This document shows, in pieces, positions 26,381 through 35,776 of a stretch of DNA of 64,000 nt (its first letter is position 1; each line of letters starts with the position of its first letter). The notes under the pieces are model-generated. The model saw only the letters and a list, made by a program, of their open reading frames with translations, searched no databases and was not told the origin of the DNA. The DNA comes from DASXIF01 sp036498145 (lineage in GTDB: Bacteria > Actinomycetota > Actinomycetes > Mycobacteriales > Jatrophihabitantaceae), in contig CAVPSV010000004.1 of the NCBI GenBank assembly GCA_963708625.1, positions 434,001 through 498,000 on the forward strand, read 5' to 3'. Position numbers and translations under genes: made by a program.

Positions 26381-27472
26381 GACGTCTGTCCAGCCGGTGA
26401 ACCCGGTCGGGTCGTGCCGGCCCAGGCTGGCGTGCTCGAACAGTCCCCAGCCGAGCGCACCGTCGCAGGTGGCCCGGGCGACATGATCGGTGACGCCCCA
26501 CGGCAGCCGCGCCACGATCGCCGGGTCGGTGAGGTCATAGCGATCCGCGCGCGACCAGCCGCGCCCCATCCACCGCCCGTGCGACCAGTCCGGGTCGCCG
26601 CCGTAGCCGCCACCGACGTGCAGCGCCACCGAGGTAAGCGTCTCGACCTCGACGAGCAGCGGCTGGCCGGAGGGCGTGGTCAGCGCGATGCGCGCCCGCT
26701 CCGGATGGCGCGAGCCACTGCGGTAGTCGATCTCGACCCGTGGCCAGCCCAGCTGCTCCACCCGCCCGTCGGCAAAGACGCGGCTGGCGTCGTTCAGGGT
26801 GCGGAAGCCATCCGGTGATTCCTGCACGATGACGATCAGCGTGAAGTCGTCGAACCTGATCGGAACGTAGAGCCACCAGAAGCCCTGGCCGGGCTCCTCG
26901 GCTGCGCGTCCCGGCGGCGCCGGCTCGCCGACCGGCCGGATTCCCCAGGACCGGTCCCGCGTACCGACCCAGACCGCCGGGTCCACCTTGACCTCGAAAC
27001 CGTCGATGTTGAGCGTCCCGCGCCAACTGCCGGCCTGCGCGAACCGGGTGGCCTCCAGCGTCACCCGAGATCCGGTGAGCAGGGTGTGCGGCTGCTCCAG
27101 CAGCGGTGGGAACGACCCGCTCCAGGTGAGGTCGAACTCGATGAAGTTGCTCTCACAGATCAGCCGGAGCGTCCGCAGCGGTTCCACCACCTCGATGCGG
27201 TACGGACCGACGCGTTGCTCGAGCGAGCGCTCCTGGAGCGCATCGGAGAACCGAACCGCGTACTGCTGATCGCCGCGGCGGGCCAGTACGTAGGCGTCCA
27301 CCACGCCCAGGTTGGGATACACGCCCAGGCCGGTGACGAGGAACAGATCGCCGGTGCGGTCGTGCGCGTTGAAGTAGCAGCGGTCGTAGAAGTTGCTGTC
27401 GCTGGTGGCGACGCGGGCCAGTGACAGCGGGCTCTGATGAACCGGGTATTCGTCGAGCGCGATCGGTTTCAC
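26372..27472 (-). CDS. CrtC-like (hydroxyneurosporene synthase-type fold) conserved protein
   Basis: About 366 residues, no signal peptide. The fold-level resemblance is to the lipocalin-like CrtC/AttH group: NFYDRCYFNAHDRTGDLFLVTGLG near the start (written in part), WSGSFPPLLEQPHTL, and RDRSWGIRPVGEP. Proteins of this type with a phosphotransferase partner are common in mycobacteria and relatives; their reaction is unknown, and a role in lipid or steroid handling is a guess from context. The GTG at 27472 overlaps the stop of the phosphotransferase gene by 4 bases, so the two are translationally coupled. Confidence 0.6.
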   Translation of the reverse strand: MKPIALDEYPVHQSPLSLARVATSDSNFYDRCYFNAHDRTGDLFLVTGLGVYPNLGVVDAYVLARRGDQQYAVRFSDALQERSLEQRVGPYRIEVVEPLRTLRLICESNFIEFDLTWSGSFPPLLEQPHTLLTGSRVTLEATRFAQAGSWRGTLNIDGFEVKVDPAVWVGTRDRSWGIRPVGEPAPPGRAAEEPGQGFWWLYVPIRFDDFTLIVIVQESPDGFRTLNDASRVFADGRVEQLGWPRVEIDYRSGSRHPERARIALTTPSGQPLLVEVETLTSVALHVGGGYGGDPDWSHGRWMGRGWSRADRYDLTDPAIVARLPWGVTDHVARATCDGALGWGLFEHASLGRHDPTGFTGWTDVAP

Positions 27473-28626
27473 GTGCTGGTCCAGTCGTAGTTGCCGTCGA
27501 TCATCGCGCGCAGGGTCGCATGGTGCAGCACGTATTCGTCGGGCGTTTCCGGTTCGGTGTCCTCGCCGAAGTGGATCATCCGGCGCTTCACCTGGCTCAT
27601 CACCACGGCGTGGCGCAGCGCGGCGTAGACGAGATAGAACTCGAGGTCGCGCACGGTGTGGCCGGATGTCTGCTCGTATGTTGCGACGACGTCGGCGCGG
27701 CGGCACATGTCCGGCAGCCCGGGCTGGTCGAACATCTCCGCGATGTCCTGGAAGAAGCGGTGGATGAAGATGAACCAGGCCAGATCGAGTTCGGGTGGGC
27801 CGAGCGCTGCCATCTCCCAGTCCAGCACCGCGACCGGACGGAACTCGTCGTAGATGACGTTGCCGATGCGGGCGTCGCCCCAGGACAGCACCGCTTCGCC
27901 GGGATCGGCCGGCCAATGCTGTTCGAGCCAGGCGAAGCCGTCCTCGATGACGGGAATGCGCAGGCCGTCGGTGCGCCGCGTCCACTCGTAGTACGCACGC
28001 TGACCCTCGACGTGGCTGCGCAGCGCGTCGCCGTCGCGAATGTCTGCGGCAAGCGACGGGAACGTTCGCCCCGGGTCGCCGATGGCATGCAATCGCGCGA
28101 GTAGCGCCACCGTCGCGTCCTGCAATTCGCGGCGCTGCGCCGGCGTGGCATCGAAGAGCCAGCCGAAGAAGACGTACGGCGGGTTGTCGACCGGGACACG
28201 TCCGGCGACGCGATCCATCACCATGAACGGCGAGCCGAGGACGTCGGGCGATTCCTCGAGTTCGCGCAACGCGGGTACCGGGACGTCACTGCCCGCGGCG
28301 ACCGCGGCGATCACGTCGTACTGGCGGCGCAGGTCGTAGTGCGGGAACACCGGGATGGCGCCGGTTTCCGGAGCCATCCGGGCCACGAGCTCCACCTGGC
28401 GGGCGGTGCCGTCATCGTCGGGCCACTCGGCGTCGAACAGCAGCGAGATGCTGGACATGCCACCCTCCGGTGGCCGGCTGATCTCGCTGATCTGCACCGG
28501 CCGGCCCTGCGCTTCGCTGAACCACTGCTGCAGCCGGGTACGCAGCACACCGACATCGGCTCCGGTGGTCGTCATCTCCTTGCGGACGTCGGCGGCCACC
28601 GTTTCGGCGGCTGGTTCGGTGGCCAT
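27469..28626 (-). CDS. APH-like phosphotransferase (ACAD10/11-type kinase domain)
   Basis: A 385-residue aminoglycoside-phosphotransferase-fold kinase. The catalytic loop is VLSWGDARIGNVIYD and the metal-binding loop AVLDWEMAALGPPELDLAW. An N-lobe with GGMSSISLLFDAEW is present. Actinobacterial members sit in fatty-acid and sterol regulons and are thought to phosphorylate hydroxyacyl-CoA or similar metabolites, by analogy with ACAD10/11. The start is ATG 28626. A KstR-like inverted repeat lies 21 bases upstream. It is coupled with the CrtC-like gene downstream. Confidence 0.75.
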   Translation of the reverse strand: MATEPAAETVAADVRKEMTTTGADVGVLRTRLQQWFSEAQGRPVQISEISRPPEGGMSSISLLFDAEWPDDDGTARQVELVARMAPETGAIPVFPHYDLRRQYDVIAAVAAGSDVPVPALRELEESPDVLGSPFMVMDRVAGRVPVDNPPYVFFGWLFDATPAQRRELQDATVALLARLHAIGDPGRTFPSLAADIRDGDALRSHVEGQRAYYEWTRRTDGLRIPVIEDGFAWLEQHWPADPGEAVLSWGDARIGNVIYDEFRPVAVLDWEMAALGPPELDLAWFIFIHRFFQDIAEMFDQPGLPDMCRRADVVATYEQTSGHTVRDLEFYLVYAALRHAVVMSQVKRRMIHFGEDTEPETPDEYVLHHATLRAMIDGNYDWTST

Positions 28627-28646
28627 CGCACCCCTTGGCGAACGTG

Positions 28647-28660
28647 CAGAACGTGTTCTA
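28647..28660. promoter_or_regulatory. KstR-like operator
   Basis: AGAAC-GT-GTTCT is an inverted repeat that fits the mycobacterial KstR consensus TNNAACNNGTTNNA with one mismatch when read on the minus strand. It lies 21-34 bases before the phosphotransferase start, a position suited to repression. Confidence 0.5.
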
Positions 28661-28768
28661 GTTCCGTTGGACGCTAGGGGTGCGCCACCGACCGGTCAAG
28701 CCGTCCGCGGGCCGTCGACACTCCTGCGTCTGCGCTGTTGGGGTTGCGCTGGATGCGCGCCGCGGTGC

Positions 28769-31140
28769 TCAGCCATACGTCTTCGCCATCAGCTTGGCGC
28801 GGTTGAGCAGGTTGGAGATCAGAGCCTTGTCCGCGGAGACTGAGCCCGGCGTTGGCTTGACTCCCTTCGCAGCCTTGGCAAGGACCAGCTTGATCTTCGC
28901 TACGTCCGCATCCCGATCCTGGACGAGCCGCTTGAGCGCGGCTTGCTCGGACTGGAACTCGCCGTCGCTGTGCGATGCACCGGATGCCAACGCGCCACTG
29001 TCGGCGATCAGCGTGTCGGTCGCGAACTCACCCACGCTCGACTCGATCTGCGCATACCCGGCCGCCAGCGGCTCGCACGCCTTGAGCGCAGGTGAGGTGC
29101 TCGTGAGCGCCGCGGTGATCACGGCGCCGTCGCTCTGGTAGTCGTCGCTCAGCCCCACCAGGTGCATCAGCGTCGGGCGGATATCGGCCTCCTCCACCCA
29201 GGTGCCCACCGTGCTCGCCTGCGGCACCGTATTTGTCGAGTTCGGATCCTGAGCTTCGTTGCTCTGCGCCGGCTGCGGGCCGTCGACGCCGTTCGGCGCG
29301 ACCCCAGGCCCAGCGAACGCGGCCCAGGTGACGTCGATGTTGGGGCTGTAGTAGCCGTGATTCCACGCGAACCCGCTGTTGATGCTGACGTTCGGCCCCG
29401 GTCGTGGAGAAGTAGTAGTCCGGCACCGGGAACATCGTGTACGTCGGCAATCGCGCTGGATCCGCGGTCTGCATGTGCAGGACCCGTTCCTCCAGTGCAC
29501 TGGCCTGGTACTTCACGATCTTTTGACCGGTCACGCCGGAGTACGGATTGTCGCCGGTCATCGCGGCCGTGTCGCGTTCCAGTTGCCGCGTCGTCGGATC
29601 CTTCGCGGTCGGGTTGCCGTGCACGTAGATCGACGCGCCTTGCGGCTCGATGTCGAAGGACGTGTTCGCGCTGGCTGTGCCGCCGAGCAGGCCGTCGATG
29701 TTGGCCTGCAGCTCGCCCACCTGACTGGTGGCGTAGTTGCACGGGATCGTCACGCCGTCGCAGTTGGCCGGAGTGGGCTGGGCGGCCCGCCCGGCGTTGG
29801 CGCCGGCGAACTGGTCGTTCTCTTCCGCGCTGATGACGAACTCGGTGTTGGCCGGCGTGATTCCGTCGGCCTGCAGGCGCTGGAAGAACGTGTTGAACGC
29901 GCTGTCGTAGTTCTGCGCGTTCGTGACGTAGCAGCTGTCGCCCGGGCCGATCGGCTTGCCCGAACCGGTCGCGGCGGCGGTGGTGCAGTTGCTCGGTTCC
30001 GGCCTTGCGCTCGTGCATGTCGGAGATGTAGCCGTAGGTGACCGGGATGCCCGCCTCCTGCATGTCCGCCATGTACGCGAGCGTCTGCGACGGCGTCGGG
30101 CTGAAGCCGGGGAACCCGGGCCGGTTGCTGGTGAACGCGCCGTTGATCTGGTTGCCGTTCTCGTCGACGAGGTTGCCGCTGGCGTTGGTCACCTGGAATC
30201 CGTTGTGCGCAACGTTGGGCGTGCCCGCACCGAGCTGTGGTGCGACGTATCGCGCGCCGAACAGAGCCTGGTAGCCGTGATAGCCGCCCGGCTCGGTGGG
30301 CAGCGCGTCGGTCGACGCGGTGGGCGTGGGCGTGCTCTGGCCGTTCTTGATCCCTTGCGCATTGGCGCAGACGGTGTCGCCCTGCGCGCAGTGCACCGCG
30401 ACCCCGACGTAGTCGGCGACCTCGTTGTCCTTGAACGAGTCGGAGTCGGTGGCGAGCTGCGTCGCCTCCGGCGAGCTGCCGCCGAACACCTCGGGAATGT
30501 CGAAGTTGGCGTTCTCCAGCACCATGTTCGCGGTGGAGAAATCACCGACCGAGCAGCCGGCGCGGGTGAACGGCACCCACGGCGCTGGCGTGATCTTGTT
30601 GGGTGCACCGGTCGCGGGGACGCTGGCCGAGTAGGCCATCGACGGGGTCGTGTCGTGTCCGATGGAAGCGCTCGCGGCGGTGTCGTCGACCGGGTCGGTC
30701 CAGTATGCGAACGAGGTCGCCGGGTCGGTACTGCCGTCGGAGTTGTAGGTCTTGTACGTGTTGGTCAGTGGCTGGCCGTGCCGGTCGCCATACAGGCCGG
30801 TGTAGATGGTCAGGCTGTCGTCGGCGGTGTGGGCGATCATCGGTGTGTGCGAGTTCGAGAAGACGGTGCCGTAGGTCTTGAGGAAGTTCAGCAGGTGCGG
30901 CATCTGCTCGAGATCGGACGGGACGTTGGGGTTGTCGCGCGCGAAGTGCACGTTGTCGAACACCAGCTCCACGACGTGCTGGACGCCGTTACCGAGCTGG
31001 CAGCCGGTGGTGATCGTGGGTGCGGCCGCGAACCGTTGACCGACCGGAGCCGCAGAGGCGTTCGCGGCTTGCACGGTCGCCCCGGCCACCGCGAGCAGGG
31101 TGGCACCGATCGTGATACGGCGTAGCAATACGGATTTCAT
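28769..31140 (-). CDS. secreted alkaline phosphatase-fold protein, two frameshifts
   Basis: A large secreted protein, about 790 residues after correction. The signal peptide covers residues 1-31. HVVELVFDNVHFARDNPNVP and the segment TPMIAHTADDSLTIYTGLYGD (given in part) carry the metal-site and nucleophile pattern of alkaline phosphatase/sulfatase-like proteins; later parts include NPYSGVTGQKIVKY and EEADIRPTLMHLVGL. The frame breaks near 29998 (KAGTE, resuming SNCTTAAATG) and near 29400, in a GGGG run, resuming PNVSINSGFAWNHGYY. The ATG at 31140 is preferred to 31146 because GGAGGG is 7 bases before it. Substrate is unknown. Confidence 0.7.
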
Positions 31141-31380
31141 GGCCATTCCCTCCGAAGCCGACGAACCTCGCTTTTCGCAGGCTAGCGCCGGGGAATGGAT
31201 TGGGCGAGACCCTGCGGTTAACCAGCGACGAACGGCCCCGGGACGGCTGACCTCAACCTATTCATCATATGAATCTCGCCGACTCCAACACGCTCACCGT
31301 GCGCGGCCGGCCAACCCTCAGCGTGAACACATTCCGCGCTGGCACCCTCGCGTCGTGTCGACTCGGCCTAGGCAGGCCCG

Positions 31381-32025
31381 GTGATCGAGGCGGTGTACCT
31401 CGATATCGGGGAGACGATCCTCGACCGCAGCCGCGAGCATGCGGCCGCGGCCGCCGCGTGCGGCGTGTCGGCACACACGTTCTCGGCTGTGTTCGGCGCA
31501 ATCATCGCGGCGGGCGGCACGGTCGCCGACGTGCACGCCGCGTTCGGCATGGTGGCGCCGGCAGCCACACGCGTCGCGCTGCGCGAGACGGATCTCTTCC
31601 CACACGCAAGAGCCGCGATGGCATTGTTGCGGCGCGATGGTCGGTTCGTCGGCGTCGCCGGCAATCAGACGTCGCTGCTCGCCGCGCAGCTGCGCGCACT
31701 GGCATTGCCGGCTGACGATGTGGTCGCCTCCGCCGAACTCGGACTCGCCAAGCCGGACCCCCGATTCTTCGAAGCACTGGCCAGCCGATGCCGACACGCC
31801 CCGGCGTCGATCGTTTACGTCGGCGACCAGCTGGACAACGACGTCGTCGCGGCCGTCGACGCGGGACTGCATGCGGTGCGAGTGCTCACCGGTCCGTGGG
31901 GTCGGCTGTGTCGCAATGCGCAGATCGAACGCCGTTGCCTGGCCGTCATCGACACGCTGGCCGAGCTACCCGACGTCCTGCGCACCGTGGACCGAGAAGA
32001 ACTTCCAAATCAGCGAAGCGCCTGA
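31381..32025 (+). CDS. HAD-superfamily hydrolase
   Basis: About 214 residues, GTG start. Motif I is YLDIGETILD, with the nucleophile Asp and a Gly in place of the second Asp; motif II is VAGNQTS; motif III Lys is in LGLAKPDPRFFE; motif IV is VYVGDQLDNDV. This is the layout of the haloacid dehalogenase/phosphatase subfamily I. The missing second Asp suggests an activity other than classical phosphatase, though such variants exist. It converges with, and overlaps by 60 bases, the secreted esterase gene. It lies 1 kb upstream of the ComA cluster on the same strand. Confidence 0.75.
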   Translation: MIEAVYLDIGETILDRSREHAAAAAACGVSAHTFSAVFGAIIAAGGTVADVHAAFGMVAPAATRVALRETDLFPHARAAMALLRRDGRFVGVAGNQTSLLAAQLRALALPADDVVASAELGLAKPDPRFFEALASRCRHAPASIVYVGDQLDNDVVAAVDAGLHAVRVLTGPWGRLCRNAQIERRCLAVIDTLAELPDVLRTVDREELPNQRSA

Positions 32026-32949
32026 CGCCGCGGATCCGACCAGCGATGAAGTAGGCCACAGATGTGGCAGCCGTACGTACTGCACAGCCTGCACACGAGT
32101 CCGGCCGGCGCACGAGGACCAGGTACTGATCGTGGCGGAACCGATCGTCGTGGCCGTCGCGGCCGACGCCGAACAGCCGTCCCGCTCCCGCCATGTCGCC
32201 GTCGCGCCGGCCAGAGCCTGGGCGGCGGGGACGGCCAGGCTGCTGATGGGCAACTCGGGATCCTCGGCACCCACCGCGATCAGCACCGACCGCGGCGGCT
32301 GCACCGTCGCCCGGCACGTGGACAGCGGCGTCGCCGCGACCACGGCGAACGCGTCGAACAATTGCGGCTCGGTGCACATGACCTGGTACGCGAGCTTGCC
32401 GCCGTTGCTGAAACCGACGAGATAGATGTGGTCGGCTTGCATCGATTGCGTCGCCCGCAACCGAGCGACGACGTCGGCGATGAACGCCACGTCGTCCACT
32501 CCCCGCGCCGCAGCCGGTCCGCAGCAGTTGTCGGCTGCGACGTTCCACGACTCGCCGTACCCGGCCGGGTAGACCAGGATCGCCTCGTCCGTCCGTACCA
32601 GTGGCGTGAACTCGTCCCGCGTGATTTCCGAACTGACCGCCGCATTGCTGCCCTGCAGGACCACGATGACCGGAAGTGGGCTGGTCTGCGCCGTCGGCGC
32701 GAGGACGACGAATGTGCGCGCCACCCCGCCGACCGACAGCGACGTTGTCGTGGTGCGTATGCCGCCAGGTGCGCTGGTGGCCGGGACGCTGATGACGCTG
32801 GGATCCGATCCCGTCGAAGGCGTCGGCAGGATGACGGCCAGCGTCGCGACGACCACGACGGCCGCGATCAGTAGCAGCACCGATCGCGGTCGCCCTCGCG
32901 ACCGTCCACGCACACCACGACAGTGCGCGAAGCCGTACCGATCAGGCAA
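31966..32949 (-). CDS. secreted alpha/beta-hydrolase esterase (PHB depolymerase/LpqC-like)
   Basis: About 327 residues with an N-terminal membrane anchor or signal (VLLLIAAVVVVATLAVILP, residues 24-42). The catalytic domain has the order of the Esterase_PHB group: PVIVVLQGSN, LVYPAGYGESWN, NCCGPAAARGVDDVAFI, and the nucleophile elbow LVGFSNGGKLAY. The C-terminal stretch after about residue 250 is low in similarity. The gene is divergent from the ligase gene at 33038. It may act on esters outside the membrane, possibly polyesters or surface esters. Confidence 0.75.
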   Translation of the reverse strand: MPDRYGFAHCRGVRGRSRGRPRSVLLLIAAVVVVATLAVILPTPSTGSDPSVISVPATSAPGGIRTTTTSLSVGGVARTFVVLAPTAQTSPLPVIVVLQGSNAAVSSEITRDEFTPLVRTDEAILVYPAGYGESWNVAADNCCGPAAARGVDDVAFIADVVARLRATQSMQADHIYLVGFSNGGKLAYQVMCTEPQLFDAFAVVAATPLSTCRATVQPPRSVLIAVGAEDPELPISSLAVPAAQALAGATATWRERDGCSASAATATTIGSATISTWSSCAGRTRVQAVQYVRLPHLWPTSSLVGSAASGASLIWKFFSVHGAQDVG

Positions 32950-33037
32950 CGAAGATCAGAATCTTCTGTTGAGGTGCTCAGCGACACCACATCTCGCTGC
33001 GGGTTCACGCCCATAGACCGCGATCAATGTCGAGAAC

Positions 33038-34573
33038 ATGACAGCCGCGGTCGGTACTGACGAAGAACCCCGCACATCGCGCCTGCGTGCACTCATCGAC
33101 GCAAGACAGCGCTGTCGCGGCGCGCAGGTGTTTCTCCAGGACGCGCGCACGCAGCGTGCGGTTACCTATCAGCTACTGGCCGAGGTGTCACGCGGGTGGG
33201 CCCACGTGCTGACAGAACAGTGCCTCGACGACGGCGCGCGCATTCTGGTCGACGTCGACGACCCGCTGACGTGTGCGACGACGCAACTCTGCTTGCTCGC
33301 GGCGGGGCAACACATTGTGCCGGTCGACCCGGAGGCACCGCCGGGCGAGATAGCCCGAATCCTGCGGGTGACCGAGCCGGTGCTGGTAGTGACCGATCGC
33401 GCGGAACGCGGAGTGCTCTATCCCCGCGTGCGGGTGCTGGTCATTGATCCGGAACTGCTCGGCCGGCCGCGCGAGGGCTCCGACGACGGTCGCACCGAGA
33501 CGGCTGCACGGCTCGCCCGCACCGAGGCACCCGCGCCGAGCGGGTCGGTGTCGCTCAGCACGTCCGGCTCCACCGGCGAGCCGAAGGTCGTTGAACTCGA
33601 CGAGCGACGTCTACTGCATGTCGCGGGTGCGGTGGTCGACCATCACCGACTGGTGCCCGGCGATCGCGGCTACAGCCCACTGCCGCTGTTCCACGTGAAC
33701 GCGCAGGTGGTGGCCGTCCTTGCCACGTTTCTCGCCGGCGCCACGGTGGTACTCGACCGACGGTTTCGCCGGCACGGGTTCTGGCAGTTGTTGCAAGCGC
33801 GTGAGATCACCTGGCTGAACGCTGTGCCCGCGATCCTCTCCATCGTGGCCGCCGACAAGCAGCCTGCCCAGCTACCGGGGCTTCGCTTCGTGCGTTCGGC
33901 ATCGGCCCCGCTGCCGCCGTCGGTGCGCGACCGGATCGCCGCGCGACTGTGCGTGCCGGTGGTCGAGAGCTACGGCATGACCGAAGCGGCCAGCCAGATC
34001 ACCGCCACGGCGCTGCACAGTGGCAATCCGCTGCACGCGAGCGCGCCGCCCGGCTCGGTCGGCCGACCGGTCTCGGGCGAGCTGCAGGTACGTGAGCCGG
34101 AGGGCGCGCTGGCCGCACCCGGCGTCCTGGGTCGCATCTGGATACGCGGCCGTGGCGTGATCAGCCACTACGCCGATGGGCGCGCCGCGGAACGCTTCGA
34201 CGGCGACGGCTGGCTGGATACCGGCGACCTGGGCCGCGTCGACACCGACGGGTTCGTATTCCTCGCCGGACGGGCTGATGACGTGATCAATCGGGGCGGG
34301 GAGATGGTCCATCCGCGCGAGGTCGAGGAGGTTCTGCTCAGCCATCCGCGGGTGGCAGAGGCGGTGGTCGTCGGCAAACCGGACGGGACACTCGGAGCTG
34401 TACCCGTCGGCTACGTGCTGGCACATCACGGCGCGAACGCCGGCTTGACCGACGAGCTGCAGCAATGGTGCGCGTTACGGCTGAGTCGCTACAAGCAGCC
34501 GGTGGCCCTGCACGTGGTCACCGATTTCCCCCGCGCAGCGACCGGCAAGATCCGTCGCTACGAAGTCGCGTGA
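33038..34573 (+). CDS. AMP-dependent acyl-CoA/acyl ligase
   Basis: A 511-residue ANL-superfamily enzyme that activates a carboxylate as acyl-AMP. The P-loop is STSGSTGEPKVVEL (about residues 174-187), then PLFHVNAQVV, SYGMTEAASQ, GWLDTGDLGRVDTDGF, RADDVINRGGEMVHPREVEE, and the catalytic Lys in ATGKIRR near the C-terminus. All core motifs are intact. It is the first gene of a close plus-strand cluster; the acyltransferase gene starts 9 bases after its stop. The acceptor may be CoA or a pathway intermediate; the substrate cannot be told from sequence. Confidence 0.85.
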   Translation: MTAAVGTDEEPRTSRLRALIDARQRCRGAQVFLQDARTQRAVTYQLLAEVSRGWAHVLTEQCLDDGARILVDVDDPLTCATTQLCLLAAGQHIVPVDPEAPPGEIARILRVTEPVLVVTDRAERGVLYPRVRVLVIDPELLGRPREGSDDGRTETAARLARTEAPAPSGSVSLSTSGSTGEPKVVELDERRLLHVAGAVVDHHRLVPGDRGYSPLPLFHVNAQVVAVLATFLAGATVVLDRRFRRHGFWQLLQAREITWLNAVPAILSIVAADKQPAQLPGLRFVRSASAPLPPSVRDRIAARLCVPVVESYGMTEAASQITATALHSGNPLHASAPPGSVGRPVSGELQVREPEGALAAPGVLGRIWIRGRGVISHYADGRAAERFDGDGWLDTGDLGRVDTDGFVFLAGRADDVINRGGEMVHPREVEEVLLSHPRVAEAVVVGKPDGTLGAVPVGYVLAHHGANAGLTDELQQWCALRLSRYKQPVALHVVTDFPRAATGKIRRYEVA

Positions 34574-34582
34574 GCAGCGGCG

Positions 34583-35776
34583 GTGACGACGGCATCCGAA
34601 GCGCGGAGCGTGCGAGCTCGGCACGTCAGCGACGTGGACGTCGTTCGGGTGCTCACCTTTGCGGCGGTGATCGCCGTGCATACCGTCTCGCAGACGAACT
34701 CCGACACGAGCGTCGCGGCCAACGCAGCGGTGATGCTGCTGCACTTCACCCGCGAGGCGTTCTTCTGCCTCACCGGATTCGTGCTCGCACACCAGTACCT
34801 CGATCGCCGGATCGATCTGCCCGCCTTCTGGCGACGCCGGTTCGTGCTCGTCGGCGCGCCGTACCTGGTGTGGACGGTGCTCTACAGCGGCCTGCAGTGG
34901 GTGCAGGGATCGCGCACGATGTCGTTCGCCGCATGGCTGCGCCTGACGTGGCGCTATGCGTACACCGGCGCCGCGTGGTTCCACATGTACTTCCTGCTGG
35001 TGTCGATGCAGATCTACCTGCTGTACCCGCTGATCGCGGCGCTGGTTCGAGCCACGCGGCGCCATCACGCGGCGTTGCTTACGGTGAGCGCGCTCGTCCA
35101 GCTGAGCATGGCGACGCTGCTGCACTACACCGCGGCCGGCCGCAGCTGGACCGGCACGGCCGACGTCGTCGTGCTCGCCTACCAGTTCTACGTGCTGCTC
35201 GGCGCGGTCGCCGCCGACCACCTGGATCAGTGCGCAGCCTGGCTGCGTCGGCACCGGCGCCTGCCCGTCGCGGTCTTGCTGCTGTGCGGACTGGGCACGC
35301 TTGCCTGGTATCTGGTCTCGGTGGCACGGGGAACGCTGGCATCGGATGCCGCGGCCGTCTGGCAGCCGGTCATGGTGCCCTGGTCCATCGCCGCGGTATG
35401 CGGGCTGGCGGTACTCGGATCGGTCTGGGCGCAACACCGGCGTCCCGGGCAGCCGTTGGAGCGGATCCTGCGCGTCGGCTCGGACCGCTCCTTCGGCGTC
35501 TACCTCGTCCACCCGGCTGTGCTCTGGCTGGTGCTGTGGACCGGCGGCCACTGGCTGGGCCGTCACCTGGACAGCGCGGCGCTCACTGCGGTGGCCTACC
35601 TACTCACCGTCGCCGGCGCGATCGCCGTCACCGAAGCATTCCGTCGTTCGCCGCTGAGCCTCGCCGTGACCGGTCGTCCCCGTCGCCGACGAACTCAAAC
35701 ACCCAACCAAGCGCAAACCACCGGTCCGGAGGTGACCAACCATGCATTCGACTGCCCTGACCTTGCCCGCGCGTGA
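34583..35776 (+). CDS. acyltransferase family 3 membrane protein
   Basis: A 397-residue integral membrane protein of the acyltransferase-3 (OafA/WecH) family with about ten predicted helices. The N-terminal helix carries the conserved Arg and His (DVVRVLTFAAVIAVHT), and FFCLTGFVLA and FWRRRFVLVGAPYLVWT are typical. Such proteins transfer acyl groups to sugars, lipids or peptides at the inner membrane. It starts at GTG 34583 and its last 35 bases overlap the comA-like gene. The ligase just upstream is a natural source of the acyl donor. Confidence 0.8.
   Translation: MTTASEARSVRARHVSDVDVVRVLTFAAVIAVHTVSQTNSDTSVAANAAVMLLHFTREAFFCLTGFVLAHQYLDRRIDLPAFWRRRFVLVGAPYLVWTVLYSGLQWVQGSRTMSFAAWLRLTWRYAYTGAAWFHMYFLLVSMQIYLLYPLIAALVRATRRHHAALLTVSALVQLSMATLLHYTAAGRSWTGTADVVVLAYQFYVLLGAVAADHLDQCAAWLRRHRRLPVAVLLLCGLGTLAWYLVSVARGTLASDAAAVWQPVMVPWSIAAVCGLAVLGSVWAQHRRPGQPLERILRVGSDRSFGVYLVHPAVLWLVLWTGGHWLGRHLDSAALTAVAYLLTVAGAIAVTEAFRRSPLSLAVTGRPRRRRTQTPNQAQTTGPEVTNHAFDCPDLARA

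Noticed and set aside
31253..31268. ATTCAT/ATGAAT inverted repeat between the phosphatase and HAD genes
   Set aside because: Arms of six bases with a three-base spacer are too short to call an operator, and no regulator or promoter boxes support it.
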